From assembly GCF_937616625.2 (NCBI RefSeq), contig NC_065572.1, forward strand, positions 68,136,653 through 68,200,652: DNA of 64,000 bases, in the 5' to 3' direction. This stretch comes from Mercurialis annua (Eukaryota > Streptophyta > Magnoliopsida > Malpighiales > Euphorbiaceae). The first letter of the stretch is position 1, and the number at the start of each line of letters is the position of its first letter. The notes beneath the pieces are model-generated. The model searched no databases. It was not told the DNA's origin and saw nothing but the letters and a program-made list of their open reading frames with translations. Positions 45,535-57,005 of this stretch are shown in pieces. The position numbers were made by a program, and so were the translations under genes.

Positions 45535-45977
45535 ATATTTTGTACCAACATCAGGAGATGAAATGATCCTTTTTTTTTGAAGTCAGAATCAGGCTCGGGC
45601 TGAATTTGAGTTAGTCTTTAAAAAAGTCAAGCCCGCTCAAGTCTGTCCGAACCCACTCAACCTGGCCCATCAACAGGTCTAAATAACTCTAACACATAAA
45701 AGTAGGAAATGAATTTTTATGGATGTCACTGGATGTCTAAGAGTTGTTGTTTTGATTAATTTGGATCGAATTAGTTTTTTTTTTTTTTTTGATAATTTGA
45801 GAAGGGAGGAGCGCTTGTGGGAGCAATCAAACCACGACCTAACAGTTTTTTACTTAGCGCTTATATCATTTGATCTAAAATTTATTGTCTAAGGTGGTAG
45901 TTTTCTTTAAGGTGGTAGTTTTCTTTTAAAATTGCTCTATATACGAGATATCTAATTAAGAGAAAAAGAGTCGTTGC
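45535..45977. other. Intergenic DNA, nothing recognised
   Basis: No coding frame seen. It includes a T-run at 45775-45790, and the last 8 bases (45970-45977) are the left target duplication of the next MITE. Confidence 0.5.
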
Positions 45978-46248
45978 CGGTGTTTTAAAAACTGAACCGG
46001 TAGCCGAACCGGTGAGGCCATCGGTTTCCGGTTCAACCGGTTTAATAAATTTAAAAAAATTAATGATTCACCGGTTTTTTACCGGTTCAATCCGGTCTGA
46101 TCCGGTTCAACATCCGGGTTTTTATCGGTTCAACCGGTCCAATCCAGTATCAAAAGATCCAGTTTTTCACAGTTTTAAACCGGATCATTAGCCGGTTCGC
46201 GGTTCAACCGGTCCGACCCGCCGATCCGGTCCGGTTTTTAAAACACTG
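45978..46248. mobile_element. hAT-type MITE rich in CCGGTT motifs (271 bp)
   Basis: The ends CGGTGTTTTAAAAAC and GTTTTTAAAACACTG are inverted with one mismatch, flanked by an exact 8-bp duplication GTCGTTGC (45970-45977, 46249-46256). The interior is a series of GGTTCAACCGGT and ACCGGTTCAAT words. A non-coding hAT derivative, 0.4 kb upstream of the WAK-like gene. Confidence 0.88.
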
Positions 46249-46256
46249 GTCGTTGC

Positions 46257-46644
46257 CTCTCCAACCCAAACCGGTTGTTGCAAGAAATGAATCTCAGTTA
46301 CAAGGCAGCCCTACCGTAATCATTTCATCCCCACACTAATCCTTCTACAATTTTAAAGAAAAGCAAATTAAAGCAATTTATAACAGCACCAGACCATAAA
46401 AAAAAGCCTATTACCCATCAAAAAATCAAATCAATTCCTTTCTAAAAAAGAAAAAAAATCTTAAATAATATAGCATAAATATAAAGAGATTCCACAACAA
46501 CTACATGTGCATAAAGTATCTAATAAAATCATAATTAAAACATTTTCTCCACTCTCCAAGCAAAGTATCATCACTCTCTTCTTCTTAATGTCATACTCTT
46601 TTCTATAACATTAATTTCTTGATTTCTCTAGTTCAGTCACAGCC
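46257..46644 (+). promoter_or_regulatory. Promoter and leader of the WAK-like gene
   Basis: The DNA between the hAT MITE and the ATG at 46645. A pyrimidine-rich leader (TCACTCTCTTCTTCTTAATG) precedes the start. Part of it (46505-46644) has a decayed copy at 18836-18990. A definite TATA box was not assigned. Confidence 0.45.
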
Positions 46645-47895
46645 ATGAGTACACTCTTTTTAACCATTCTTGCAATTAATTTTTCAGCATTAATAATCCA
46701 AATATCTTCCTCTAATATTCATGTAAATCCATGCAGATCTTATTGTGGAAATATTACAATAAAATACCCCTTTTCACTCCAAAATGGCTGTGGTCACCCT
46801 GGTTTTAAAGACCTGTTATTTTGCATAAATGATGTATTAATGTTCCACATAAGCTCAGGGTCATACAGAGTACTAGAAATAGACTATGCTTATCAATCAC
46901 TAACTCTCCATGAGCCTCACTTATCAACATGTGACAACATTGTGCTCGGCGGCAAGGGTAACGGCTTCTCCATCGAGCCGTGGCGGTCGCCCTACTTCAA
47001 TCCAACCGCTGATAACGTGTTCATGCTACTCGGTTGCTCGCCTCAATCGCCCCTCTTCCAAGGCTTCCCCGAAAAGCACTTGCCTTGTCGAAACGTTTCG
47101 GGCATGGGCTGCGAGATGTATTACGGGTGCCCGGCATGGAATCTCGTGGGCCGAATGAACACGGGCTCGACATACGGGTCCGGCCCGCCCGAGTGTTGTG
47201 GGGTGGCGTTTGAGGCAATTAGAGCAATTAATCTCAGCAAGCTTCAATGTGAAGGGTATAGTAGTGCTTATAATTTGGCACCATTGAGAGTTGATGGAGC
47301 TAATGAATGGTCTTATGGGATAAGAGTGAAGTATTCTGTGAAAGGGAATGAGGAATTTTGTAGAGCATGTGAGACTACTGGTGGAACTTGTGGCTATGGT
47401 AGTAGTGATGGAATTAAGCAATTGTGTATGTGTAAGGATTTCAATTCCACATCAAATTGTGATTCAGGTAATGTGTAGCATTTACTTTTTGGTTAATCTC
47501 GGGTATTAAATTTTCCGGAGTCACTAAACTTTCGTGTTATTTTATTTCGATTAATCTATTTTAATTTAGACATGCTAGATTTTAATATTCAAGCAACAAA
47601 TGCACAACATAGTTTGTTATGATAATCAAACAAAATATAATCTGAAATTGGCATTGTGTTAATGAAAATAATAACATGTGCAGTTAGTTCAGCTTCAACA
47701 TGGAATAGAGTTGGTATACTACAAGGTATACTTCATTTTCCTGAACCAATCTGATTTGTCAGTATTCAATTGAGGATAATTTTGGTTGCCTAATTTCTTA
47801 TTGCTATCACTAAATTCAGCTTTATTTGTTTATACCAAAATGCAGGGTCCATGATCACCATCTTAGCATTCATTGCTTCCAAATCCAGATATTAG
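46645..47895 (+). CDS. Kinase-less wall-associated-kinase-like protein (GUB_WAK domain), 304 aa
   Basis: Three exons, 46645-47467, 47684-47725 and 47846-47895, give 305 codons including the stop, with phase 1 at both introns. Residues 1-23 form a signal peptide (MSTLFLTILAINFSALIIQI). The Cys-rich GUB_WAK galacturonan-binding type domain follows (PCRSYCGNITIKYPF, GCGHPGF, LLFCIND), then a C-terminal WAK-associated region (GNEEFCRACETTGGTCGYGS, QLCMCKDF). The short last exons encode VSSASTWNRVGILQ and the hydrophobic tail GSMITILAFIASKSRY. No kinase domain follows. Such proteins sit outside the plasma membrane or in the wall and may sense or bind pectin. The tail is short for a membrane anchor, so secretion or GPI-type attachment is also possible. 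Confidence 0.85.
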
Positions 47896-48366
47896 AAGCC
47901 AACTTCAACGGCTAGGATCAACTCTTTCTTTCTATTTCATTTCTATTTATCATTCTTTTTCATATTGAGTGAACTTATTATTCTTAGTCACTATACTTTT
48001 TAGAGTATTTAATTTATATCACGGACGGCCATTATATTTTCTCCATTAATATTCATTAAATATTACAAAGTAATTGCTACTCTATTTTCAGCTTTATTTT
48101 CTAAAGATTAATGTGTAAAAAATTTCTTTAACCAGAGAAATATTTTTTTAGCATAATTTAATAGAATTATATACTTCTTTTGTTAAATGATCTTGATTTT
48201 AAATTTCAAATTATCGTACACTATGTTATTGAGAATGTTATTAGTTTCTACTCCATCCGTTCTAATAGAGTTGTCCCTTTATCTTTATCAAATAGTTTAA
48301 GAAAAACAGTTATTGTTTATGAATTTTATAAAATTTTCTTTACTTTTTTTGTTATACATTTATTTA
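47896..48366. other. 3' flank of the WAK-like gene
   Basis: AT-rich, with no further gene and no kinase exon found. The last 7 bases are the target duplication TTATTTA of the next MITE. Confidence 0.5.
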
Positions 48367-48872
48367 AGGCCTAATGTCATAAAAACCCCCGACCTTTTAG
48401 CCCCTTTTCAATCATACCCTGACGTTGAAAATTTGTCAATTTTACCCTATTTTGCATTTTTGTGTTTCAATTGTATCCTGAAAAATTAAATTAACGTCTT
48501 TTGCGTTTGAAAATTTGTTTAAAACATTCTCCATGTCTCGCATATATTAATTGTATATTTTTAAAATTTATTTAAATTTAGTTAAATTAATTAAGAATTT
48601 AAATTAGTGTTAATTTGATTATGGTTTTTAGTTAGTTTTTAAAAATAAAGGACTTATTTGTACTTTTTTGAATAAAAAAGAATTTAATTTCATGTTTAGA
48701 CTTAATTAATTGAATGATTTCATCATTTAAGTAAAAAAAATAACAAAAATTAAAATATTGGGGTACAATTGAAAACGGAAAATTCAAAAGTGGGTAAAAT
48801 TGACAAATTTTCAACGTCGGGGTGGAATTGGAAAAAAGTTTAAAGGTGAGGGGTTTTTGAGTGATTAGGCCT
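48367..48872. mobile_element. MITE, family 'AGGCCTAAT', copy 3 (506 bp)
   Basis: The best preserved copy: AGGCCTAATGTCATAAAAA at the left and TTTTTGAGTGATTAGGCCT at the right, flanked by a perfect 7-bp duplication TTATTTA (48360-48366, 48873-48879). It contains ACCCTGACGTTGAAAATTTG and its inverted partner CAAATTTTCAACGTCGGGGT. Non-coding. Size and duplication length do not fix the superfamily. Confidence 0.85.
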
Positions 48873-49860
48873 TTATTTAATATAGGGTTCACTTGTAATT
48901 TAATTTCAATTTATTCATTAGTAGATTTTAGATCGGGGTAGTATAGAAAAATTGAGTATTAAAATTAGTTATTTTTTGAATGTGAACACGGATTTTGAAT
49001 AAAAAAATTTAAAATAGACAATTTTATTGGAACGAAAAGAGTGTGTTATCTATATGTTCCGGGGCATTGATTAGGTAGAGCATCATCCAAAAGTAGCCAT
49101 ACGCAAAAGTCGAAATGGCCAACCAGATGGGAAGTCAATTAGATTAATGGGAACATATTGAGAGATAATTTCTTTTTTTTTTTATTATTATTATTAGACA
49201 AAAGGTAAAAAAAAAATTCTCGACTTTTTTTTTTAAATACAGATCAACCCTTTTTCTATTTTTGGACATAATTAAGCCCTCATATTTTTATAATTGAACA
49301 ATTAAACCCTTATTATTTTAAAATCGAACAAATAAATCCTTTTAATTTACTTTTACGACACTTGCCCCCTTAAAATTTTAGTAAATATTTTAAACATTAA
49401 AATTATTTTTGAACTATTTTGCTATATGATTATTAGGGATATGTCGGCCATTAGTGAGTGTTTCTAATGGTGTTGGACGAAAGGGGTTATTTGTTCTATT
49501 TGAAAACAAAGAAGACTTAATTATATCTGAAAAAAATAAAAAGGCTGATTTGTATTTTTGTAAAAACTACGAAAATTTAGTTGTACTTTTTGCCAATATA
49601 TTGTTGTTGTTGTTGTTATTGTTGTGTTGAAATCTATTATTACTGTTATTTATAAAATATGTAAGTAGTTTATATTTAATGATTATTGGGCAAATTACTT
49701 TCACATCTTTTCATGTCATAATTAATTTTTTTTTTGTATTTGAAAATTATATAATATGATTTTTTATTTTTATTTTTGTTAACGTTTTAATCTTTCCGTT
49801 TATAATACTAGTTAACTAAATCAAATGATTAATAATTAATTTTTTAACACAAGTATATGA
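48873..49860. other. AT-rich intergenic DNA, nothing recognised
   Basis: No coding frame or repeat end identified. A (TTG)n run lies near 49600-49625. Confidence 0.5.
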
Positions 49861-50115
49861 AATATGATGATAAATTCCACATCGCCTAGAAAGAAAAATT
49901 CGTGCACACTCTCTTATAATAAGGTAGTCCAAAATTTTATCAGACGGTATGCATAACTTTCGCTAAATATCTTTATCAGAGTTCTTCAGTATAACCCGTT
50001 ACTGCCTCGGAGTGGACCTGAAGCCCACATTCTGGATCTAACTCTTAACCTCTTCTCAGGAGTTCTTGACCAACGGTTCAGTGCCTTGACTATTGTGGAA
50101 TTCTCCACATCTATA

Positions 50116-51066
50116 AATACAAATGAAAAATATATTCTTATGAGATTTAATATTTGATAAATTCAATTTAATTTAAGTAGTCATCAATCACGAGAAAAAT
50201 TTGGCGACGTTTTTCATACATATTCAAGAAAGGACGTAATTACGGCGAGAGTTTGAGCTTAGAGCTGCTCGGGTAGAGGAATTCTTGCAGATTACTTCAA
50301 AGCGGGGATTCAATCGGACGCATACTCGTGTGGACGATTTTGAGGTCGCCGTACTTTTGGGACTATAAGAATCGTTGGAAAATCGGCATATGTATTCTTC
50401 TTATCCCGAAAGTACGGCGACTTCAAGTTTTTTAAATAGTGATATTATGACAGTGCTAGTATTTTAATAATTTGTCATAATATAATAAATTTAGCCAACG
50501 GATGACGTGAGGTAAAAAAAATTCAAACATTATAAATACAAAACTCACTTTATAATTTCAATGATGTATTAATTTGTAATCAATTATTAAAACAAATAAG
50601 TTCATAAATTTCTTATTACACTTTAATTTTTTTTAAATCTATTAGAAAAATATTGAAAAGTCAATAACATGAAGAACTCCATAAACTATTTACAAATTTC
50701 TGATGGTAATAAAAATAGTAAATTCTCAAAAACAATAAGAAAGAAATCCAAGGCCACCACTCTCTCATTAACAATTCAATGTTCCCAAATATTTCGAAAT
50801 CTTTGTTCATATAACCCAAAATTGATTGATTCATTTGTACTCAAGAAATTCTCTCTACTTCAATTTTTACTGGTCCACTTGCATTACTCTTCATCTTCTT
50901 CCTCAGTTCAAAAACAACCCAACAACCCAAGTCTCCCTTTCATTTCCATAATCATAAAACCATCTTGAAATGGCCCATTTCAATCCCGATTATAATTAAT
51001 TATTTCTGCTGTTTTTTTTTTTTGGTTTAATTTAAAGATTCGATCCTTTTCATTTTTGTTGAAGAA
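50116..51066 (+). promoter_or_regulatory. Upstream region of the AnPRT gene
   Basis: Contains a hairpin with 20-bp arms at 50342-50361 and 50406-50425 (AGGTCGCCGTACTTTTGGGA, two mismatches) and pyrimidine-rich sequence nearer the gene. An open frame at 50669-50968 has low-complexity Ser-rich translation and no family resemblance, so I do not call it a gene. Confidence 0.4.
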
Positions 51067-54000
51067 ATGGCTGTAAATCACTGTTTATCTTCATTTCAGC
51101 CAGTAATTCATGCTCCACGAAGACCCATATCGCCAATTTACAGTATTCGAATGTCTGTAATGGCCACAGAAATTTATGGTGTTACTGCTAAGCATTTAAC
51201 TCATTACAGATATGCAAACAGTAAAAAAGTGGCCACCTTTGTTTCTACTACTGTTTGTGAAAACTCGTCTCCACCTTCTTTTACTGCATTTAATGAGGTC
51301 TGTCTGGTCTCTCTCTCTCTTTATTTTAATTTTTCTGTTTTTGGGTTTTTTTAATGTTTAATTTTGATTTCTGGGTGATTTTTACTTTTTATGTTGGTAG
51401 CTGATCGAGTCTTTGATTAATCGGGTGGATTTGTCAGAATCTGAAGCAGAAGCATCTCTTGATTATTTGTTAAATGATGCTAATGAGACATTAATTAGTG
51501 CTTTACTTGTCTTGTTGAGAGCCAAAGGAGAGACTTTTGAAGAAGTAAGTTCACAACATTATTGTAATTTACCGTCGGTCTTGGCAGAATGCTGCCCGAC
51601 GCTTATACCATTTTAGCTCGTTGGTAATGTAATTTATGATGTTGATGTAACTTTTGTGATTGGTTGTGTTTGTGGCTATTAGATAGTGGGATTTGCAAGG
51701 GCAATGATTAAGCATGCTAGAAAAGTTGAGGGGTTAGTTGATGCAGTTGATATAGTTGGAACGGGTGGTGATGGAGCTAATACGGTTAATATTTCTACTG
51801 GGGCATCTATACTTGCTGCTGCTTGTGGTGCAAAAGTTGCCAAGGTCATACCTTTTTTGGATTTGTAGCATAATGATTATTTTAAACTATTGGCTATTTA
51901 TTAGTTTGATGTAGTTCAATGTCATGAGACTTGCTTGTTTGCTTCACAGCAAGGGAATCGTTCGAGTTCTTCTGCATGTGGAAGCGCTGATGTTTTGGAA
52001 GCATTAGGGGTAGTTATTGACCTGGACCCGGAGGTAGGTTTGTTATAAATGAAACTCATTTAATAATTGTAGTCAGATTTTGCTCTTAATTTTGTTACAC
52101 TGTTTTGCTTTAAAATCCAAGGCTTCAAATCAGCTCATTCTAGTGCAGTGAAGCCTTGTTTAATGTGATCTTGGGGTTATAGACCCAAAATCCTTGATCT
52201 AAGAACAGCTTATGATTATTTTACTCAATTAAGCTATTAATCCCTGCTGTTATTTAAAAAATAGCAAATTACATCCTCATGCCAAAAGCTCAAAATTTGC
52301 CTATCAATATAAAGCTTTTGCATTTCTTTTTAGAGGAGATCTCAGTGTTCTGAGTGTTTCAACTTTCAATTTATGTGCTCTACATTGGAATGCAAGGCTC
52401 TATTTTTGACCCGACTGATTACTCTTGAATCTTAACTGAGTTCCACATGTCTCTATTTTACTGTTACACTCTCAAATGAGCTGCAGAATTTTATTAGTAC
52501 CACTTGCTTGAATAATAACTGGTCCATATGTAGGACACTTTGCAGGTAATGTGTCAATTTCTTGCTACACTCTGTTATCATTCTTCATTCCCACTTCTGA
52601 ATTCTTTATCTTTCACTTCTTGAGTTTGGATGCAATTGCGTTTTTGTTATTGAACCTCTAAAGGGTACTTTCTGGGAGGTTCTAGTTGATGAGCAGCTTG
52701 AAATCCAATCCAAACTAGAGCCATAATTAGGGATCCATATTTTTCAACAATGTTTAAGTCATATACTCGGTCGCTCGAAGTTTTCGGATAAAATTAGTAT
52801 CCGAATATAAATGTAATGCCATTTCCTGTGGATTTATAAATGGATGCCCATAGAGATTATAACTTAGGTGAAATTGAAACTACAGGTTTCAGATTCATTC
52901 AAGTATAATAAATTTAATGTTGGTATACAGATTGACTCATTTGTTGTCTCTTCTTTCTTTAAATGAAATCAGGGGGTATCAAGGTGTGTGAATGAAGCAG
53001 GAATTGGTTTTATGATGTCTCCCAAGTACCATCCAGCAATGCAGATTGTCAGTCCTGTGAGAAAAAAATTAAAAGTTAAGACAATATTCAACATCTTGGG
53101 CCCTATGTTGAATCCGGCACGTGTACCGTTTGGAGTTGTTGGAGTATTCAAGGAAGAGTTAGTAAGTGCCTTACTTTGAACCTCAGAAACGGTAGATATA
53201 ACATGAAATCAGCTTCTTAAATAACTTGTCAAATGTTTGAAAAAGTGTTTATTCGGCTAACTAGGCCAAATTGAAAGTATGAGAAGGGGCTATACCTCTA
53301 CCGGCACAGAAAAATTCAAAAAAGATGTTTCGATTTGACATTCAATATACTTGCGGTTATTTCTATGAAGTATTTGCAGGTCTTTGCTGAAGTTATTTTC
53401 TTAGCGACCAATTATTCATAGAAATATTAATTTTGATAGGTTTACAAAATGGCGAAAGCATTGCAAAGATTTGGGATGAAGAGAGCACTAGTTGTTCACT
53501 CAGAGGGATTAGATGAGATGAGTCCCCTTGGTATGATTTTTTACTCTTTAAAACCTCAATCTCTCTGCTATATGGAAGATTCATCTGTAACTTTCTTTAG
53601 CTGTCCTATTCGATTTTCCAATTTCGCTTCCATACTTCATTCTCATACTATTTATGCAATAATAGCGTTTATCTTTTTGCAGGCGCTGGGACAGTTCTTG
53701 ATGTCACACCAGAAAAGATTGAGAAATTCTCATTTGATCCTTGTACGATCTTCTTTCTTATAAATTTTTTCTTCAGTTCTTCTTTGGAGTCATGATTGTC
53801 TGTGTCACATATCTTTAAGCATTCAAATGGAATATAGATATTGAAAGTTAAAACAGATCATTTGCCAAGAATGCTAATCTCTATAGATTTATGGATGATG
53901 ATTATTTACATAATTGATAATAAAAGAATGTTTACTGGACAGTGGAATTCGGCATTCATCGTTGCACTTTAGAAGACTTGAGGGGCGGAGGTCCAGAATA

Positions 54001-54615
54001 TAATGCGGACGTGCTCAAACGTGTATTATCTGGGGAGAAAGGGGCTATTGCTGATGCGCTAGTAAGTCTCTTACACCCACTTTCTTTTTAACGTTAGTAC
54101 ATCTTCCAGCCTCGTGCATATGCATTGTTATATGCCATGTTACTCAGAAACTTGGGAAACACTCGTGAAACTTCAAAATGTTACATTTATAATCTATTGT
54201 TGAAAAGAATTCATCATTTCAGTATTTTTCATTTCACTGTTTTCGTAAAACTTTTTCTGTGTGATAGATATTACCAATGTTACCAACAATTTGTTTGCAT
54301 ATAACCTACACTGGAACGAAACAAGGCAAAACAGTTATCACTTATCAAAGCATTTTTTGAAATAAAAATGAGATACCGAGAGGCATGACGAGAGAAATTT
54401 TTGTGCGATGTAGTTGGTAATCTTGTGAACTTGAGTCCTAATGCTATAATTTGCATCAGATTCTAAATGCAGCAGCAGCTCTTCTGGTAAGCAGTCGTGT
54501 AAGAACTCTTGCTGAAGGAGTAGCTTTGGCTCGGGAGACGCAATTGTCAGGAAAAGCTATGAAGACTCTTGATTCCTTGATAAACATATCACATGTGTGT
54601 AAAACTTTATCTTGA
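51067..54615 (+). CDS. PAT1/trpD-like: Anthranilate phosphoribosyltransferase, plastid precursor (411 aa)
   Basis: Nine exons: 51067-51297, 51401-51544, 51683-51844, 51950-52033, 52973-53161, 53440-53530, 53683-53742, 53943-54061 and 54460-54615. All are GT-AG and join to 412 codons including the stop. The first about 60 residues are Ser/Arg-rich without the conserved core, as in a chloroplast transit peptide. The catalytic core has [20 protein letters not shown] (phosphoribosyl and magnesium binding), [52 protein letters not shown] and [12 protein letters not shown]. The enzyme joins anthranilate to PRPP to give phosphoribosylanthranilate, the second step of tryptophan synthesis, in plastids. 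All expected core motifs are present. Confidence 0.95.
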
Positions 54616-55686
54616 ACCCGTTGCTGCCGGAGTTGATCTTCTCTAATTTGTTTGACAACAGCAGAAGAAAGACAAATTTCTCCTTGGTCATACGGATACA
54701 ATAAGTCTTGAAACAGAATTGGCAATTGTACAAGGATAAGAACAAAAGGAAAGGAATAACTATGCACTATTGTACAAGTTCTAGAGAGAATTTTGGACAA
54801 TTTACTTGTCTACAGATTAATAATATCTTTGGGAAATTACTGGTGCAATAATGTAAGAAATAGTTGTGCTTCAACTTGAAAGATGTTTTATACATTTTTT
54901 TCCAGTCATCTATTCATCTATGCAGACTGCAGGTAGCATAACACCAATCCTTTTACTAGTTGTGCGGTTTCAGCCATCGAATCCTTAATCATGAAAAACA
55001 AATTCATAAAATACATTGATTATTATTTTACTCCAAAAAATAATTATTTCTAAACACAAAATTCCCGTTCTTTGCGTTCAACAGACTTTTTTTTTACTTA
55101 TGATTAATCATTATCATATGAGTGAACTCCACTATTTAAGAGTAATGAAATGTGAAGTTATTGTTTGTAAGAAGTCGGTACTAATTTGCCATGCCCTTCC
55201 GGGTCGCCTCATCCATTGAGGAAGGAAGGAAGTTCACCCTCTACGTCAATTTCTGATGCTTTTTGGACTCTCGAGACCATCATGCTTGTAGCAGGGAGAG
55301 AGTTTTCCCCATCCTGCTGTTGTTAAAAGGAAGAGAGCAAGGAGCAACTTTACCGATGCCTTTCCCCGTCCCTACCGATGCCTTTCCCCGTCCCGCTTAT
55401 CCTTCCTCGTAGTAATCCGACCCTGTCGCAACAAGAAACTCCTGTACTCCAGAAACAATTAATTCCTAAGACCTAAAATGCACGGAATGCAATTGCAACA
55501 AGTAACGCAGTAGTATAACTATAAACTATGATCAAAACATAGTCGGAAAACAGATGTTCCTTGATTTTACAAACTGTTTGTGCTGCACAACACAAGAAAC
55601 ATATTTTATTCTCAGTTCATTACACAGTCATCGTCCAGATTTCTTTATTGTCCGCTCACAGCTGAGCGGATTTCTTTGTTGGCTGC
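54616..55686. other. Convergent 3' flanks of AnPRT and glutaredoxin genes
   Basis: Holds the 3' untranslated regions of two convergent genes. A 22-bp unit containing GATGCCTTTCCCCGTCCC is repeated twice at about 55355-55400, and GCTGAGCGGA repeats lie at 55660-55700. No other gene seen. Confidence 0.5.
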
Positions 55687-56557
55687 TCATAGCTGAGCGG
55701 AGCTGTTAGCTATAGCACCAGCATCAGTAAGAAGATGCAAAAGCTGCCCTTTCTGGTGCTTGTCCATTGTATCTTCAACAACAACAACAACAAAAGACAG
55801 CATTTTAGATCATTGTGATTCCATGGAAACAGTAAAAGAAAAAACAGAAAGAAGAGAAACACTCACTATCACATCCACCAATGTGTTTACCACCAATAAA
55901 CACATTAGGAACTGTCCTAATTCCAGTCCATTCTGCTAAAGCTGCTTGAATATCATCTCCATCATCTACAAAATTTTATTAGTATATTTTGATCAAACAA
56001 ACAACCGAATCAAAACAAACCAATACTTATAATATTTTCATAATCGAACCGAACCAAACCCTTACTACTAATAGATCAAAGTATCAACAAAACAACAATA
56101 ACAAATTGGAGTAGAGAAAATGCATCAAAAAATTTAGGATTTCTTACTTTGCTGATCAAGTTCAATGACCTTGAAACTAGCTCCCAACTTCGACAGCAGC
56201 TGCTTCACTCTTTTGCAATACCCACAGTAGGTTTTGCTGCAAATTTAAACACATAAACACAACAATCCAATTCAAACACAAAAAAGCCATTAAAGTAGTT
56301 ACTTAAGGACACATATACATAAAAGATTGAATCTTTCTTTAAATAAGATTAAAAATCCAGCACCCCAATTTAAAGATTGTTGCTTTAATCAAAATTATGT
56401 GTCAAAATCATGAATTTCAATTCACAACTCATGATCTAAGAAATTGGGGAAACCTGAAAACGACAACGGATGCAGAAGTAGAGAGCTCTTTGGCCTTGTT
56501 AATATCCATCTCCAATTCTTCTTTGGTCTTTTTTGTAGAACTGAAGATGGAACCCAT
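55687..56557 (-). CDS. GRXC1-like: Class I glutaredoxin with CGYC active site (GRXC1 type), 125 aa
   Basis: Four minus-strand exons, 56454-56557 (ATG at 56555-56557), 56148-56236, 55867-55965 and 55687-55772, make 126 codons including the stop. After a short N-terminus ([19 protein letters not shown]) comes [19 protein letters not shown] with the CGYC site, then the conserved [15 protein letters not shown] glutathione-binding part, ending [10 protein letters not shown]. Length, N-terminus and the Gly in the active site match Arabidopsis GRXC1. GRXC1-type enzymes use glutathione to reduce mixed disulfides and can hold a [2Fe-2S] cluster in a dimer. Location is probably cytosolic; the Gly at position 2 could be myristoylated. 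Confidence 0.93.
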
Positions 56558-57005
56558 TTTTATATTCTCTGTATGCGTGTCTGTATTTATATGGAGAAGA
56601 CAGAAGTTGCCGAGATGTGAGGAGAGAACAAAACAGGTGTCTTGTGTTTTATGATCTCACGCTAGCGCAATGTCATATTTACAACAACTCAATGGGAAAT
56701 CTTTAATCAGTAGTTGTAGCATATCGAAAACGTAGCATTTCAGACACGAAACTTCATTTGTATTTGCCATGTCTATGTCCAAGTATTTTGTTTTTTTTCG
56801 TATCCGTGTCCGAGCAACAATTTCTAGTAGTTCCGTTTCTTTATACCAACAAAGTATTTAGGAGAATCTGCTATCCCCTGCAAGTTGTGACTTTTACAAT
56901 CACTAAAATTACATTACTATAAATTGAATTTATCAGAACACTCTGAATCAGTAGTCTATTTCATAATACAATAGCTGTGGCGGTACAATGGGAAATGTGA
57001 GTGGT
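56558..57005. other. Glutaredoxin promoter and 3' flank of the large membrane protein gene
   Basis: Upstream DNA of the minus-strand glutaredoxin gene borders it on the left, and the 3' flank of the membrane-protein gene on the right. No other gene seen. Confidence 0.45.

Noticed and set aside
50669..50968. Plus-strand 99-codon frame before the AnPRT gene
   Set aside because: Low-complexity Ser/Asn/Lys-rich translation, no family match, lies in the promoter area.
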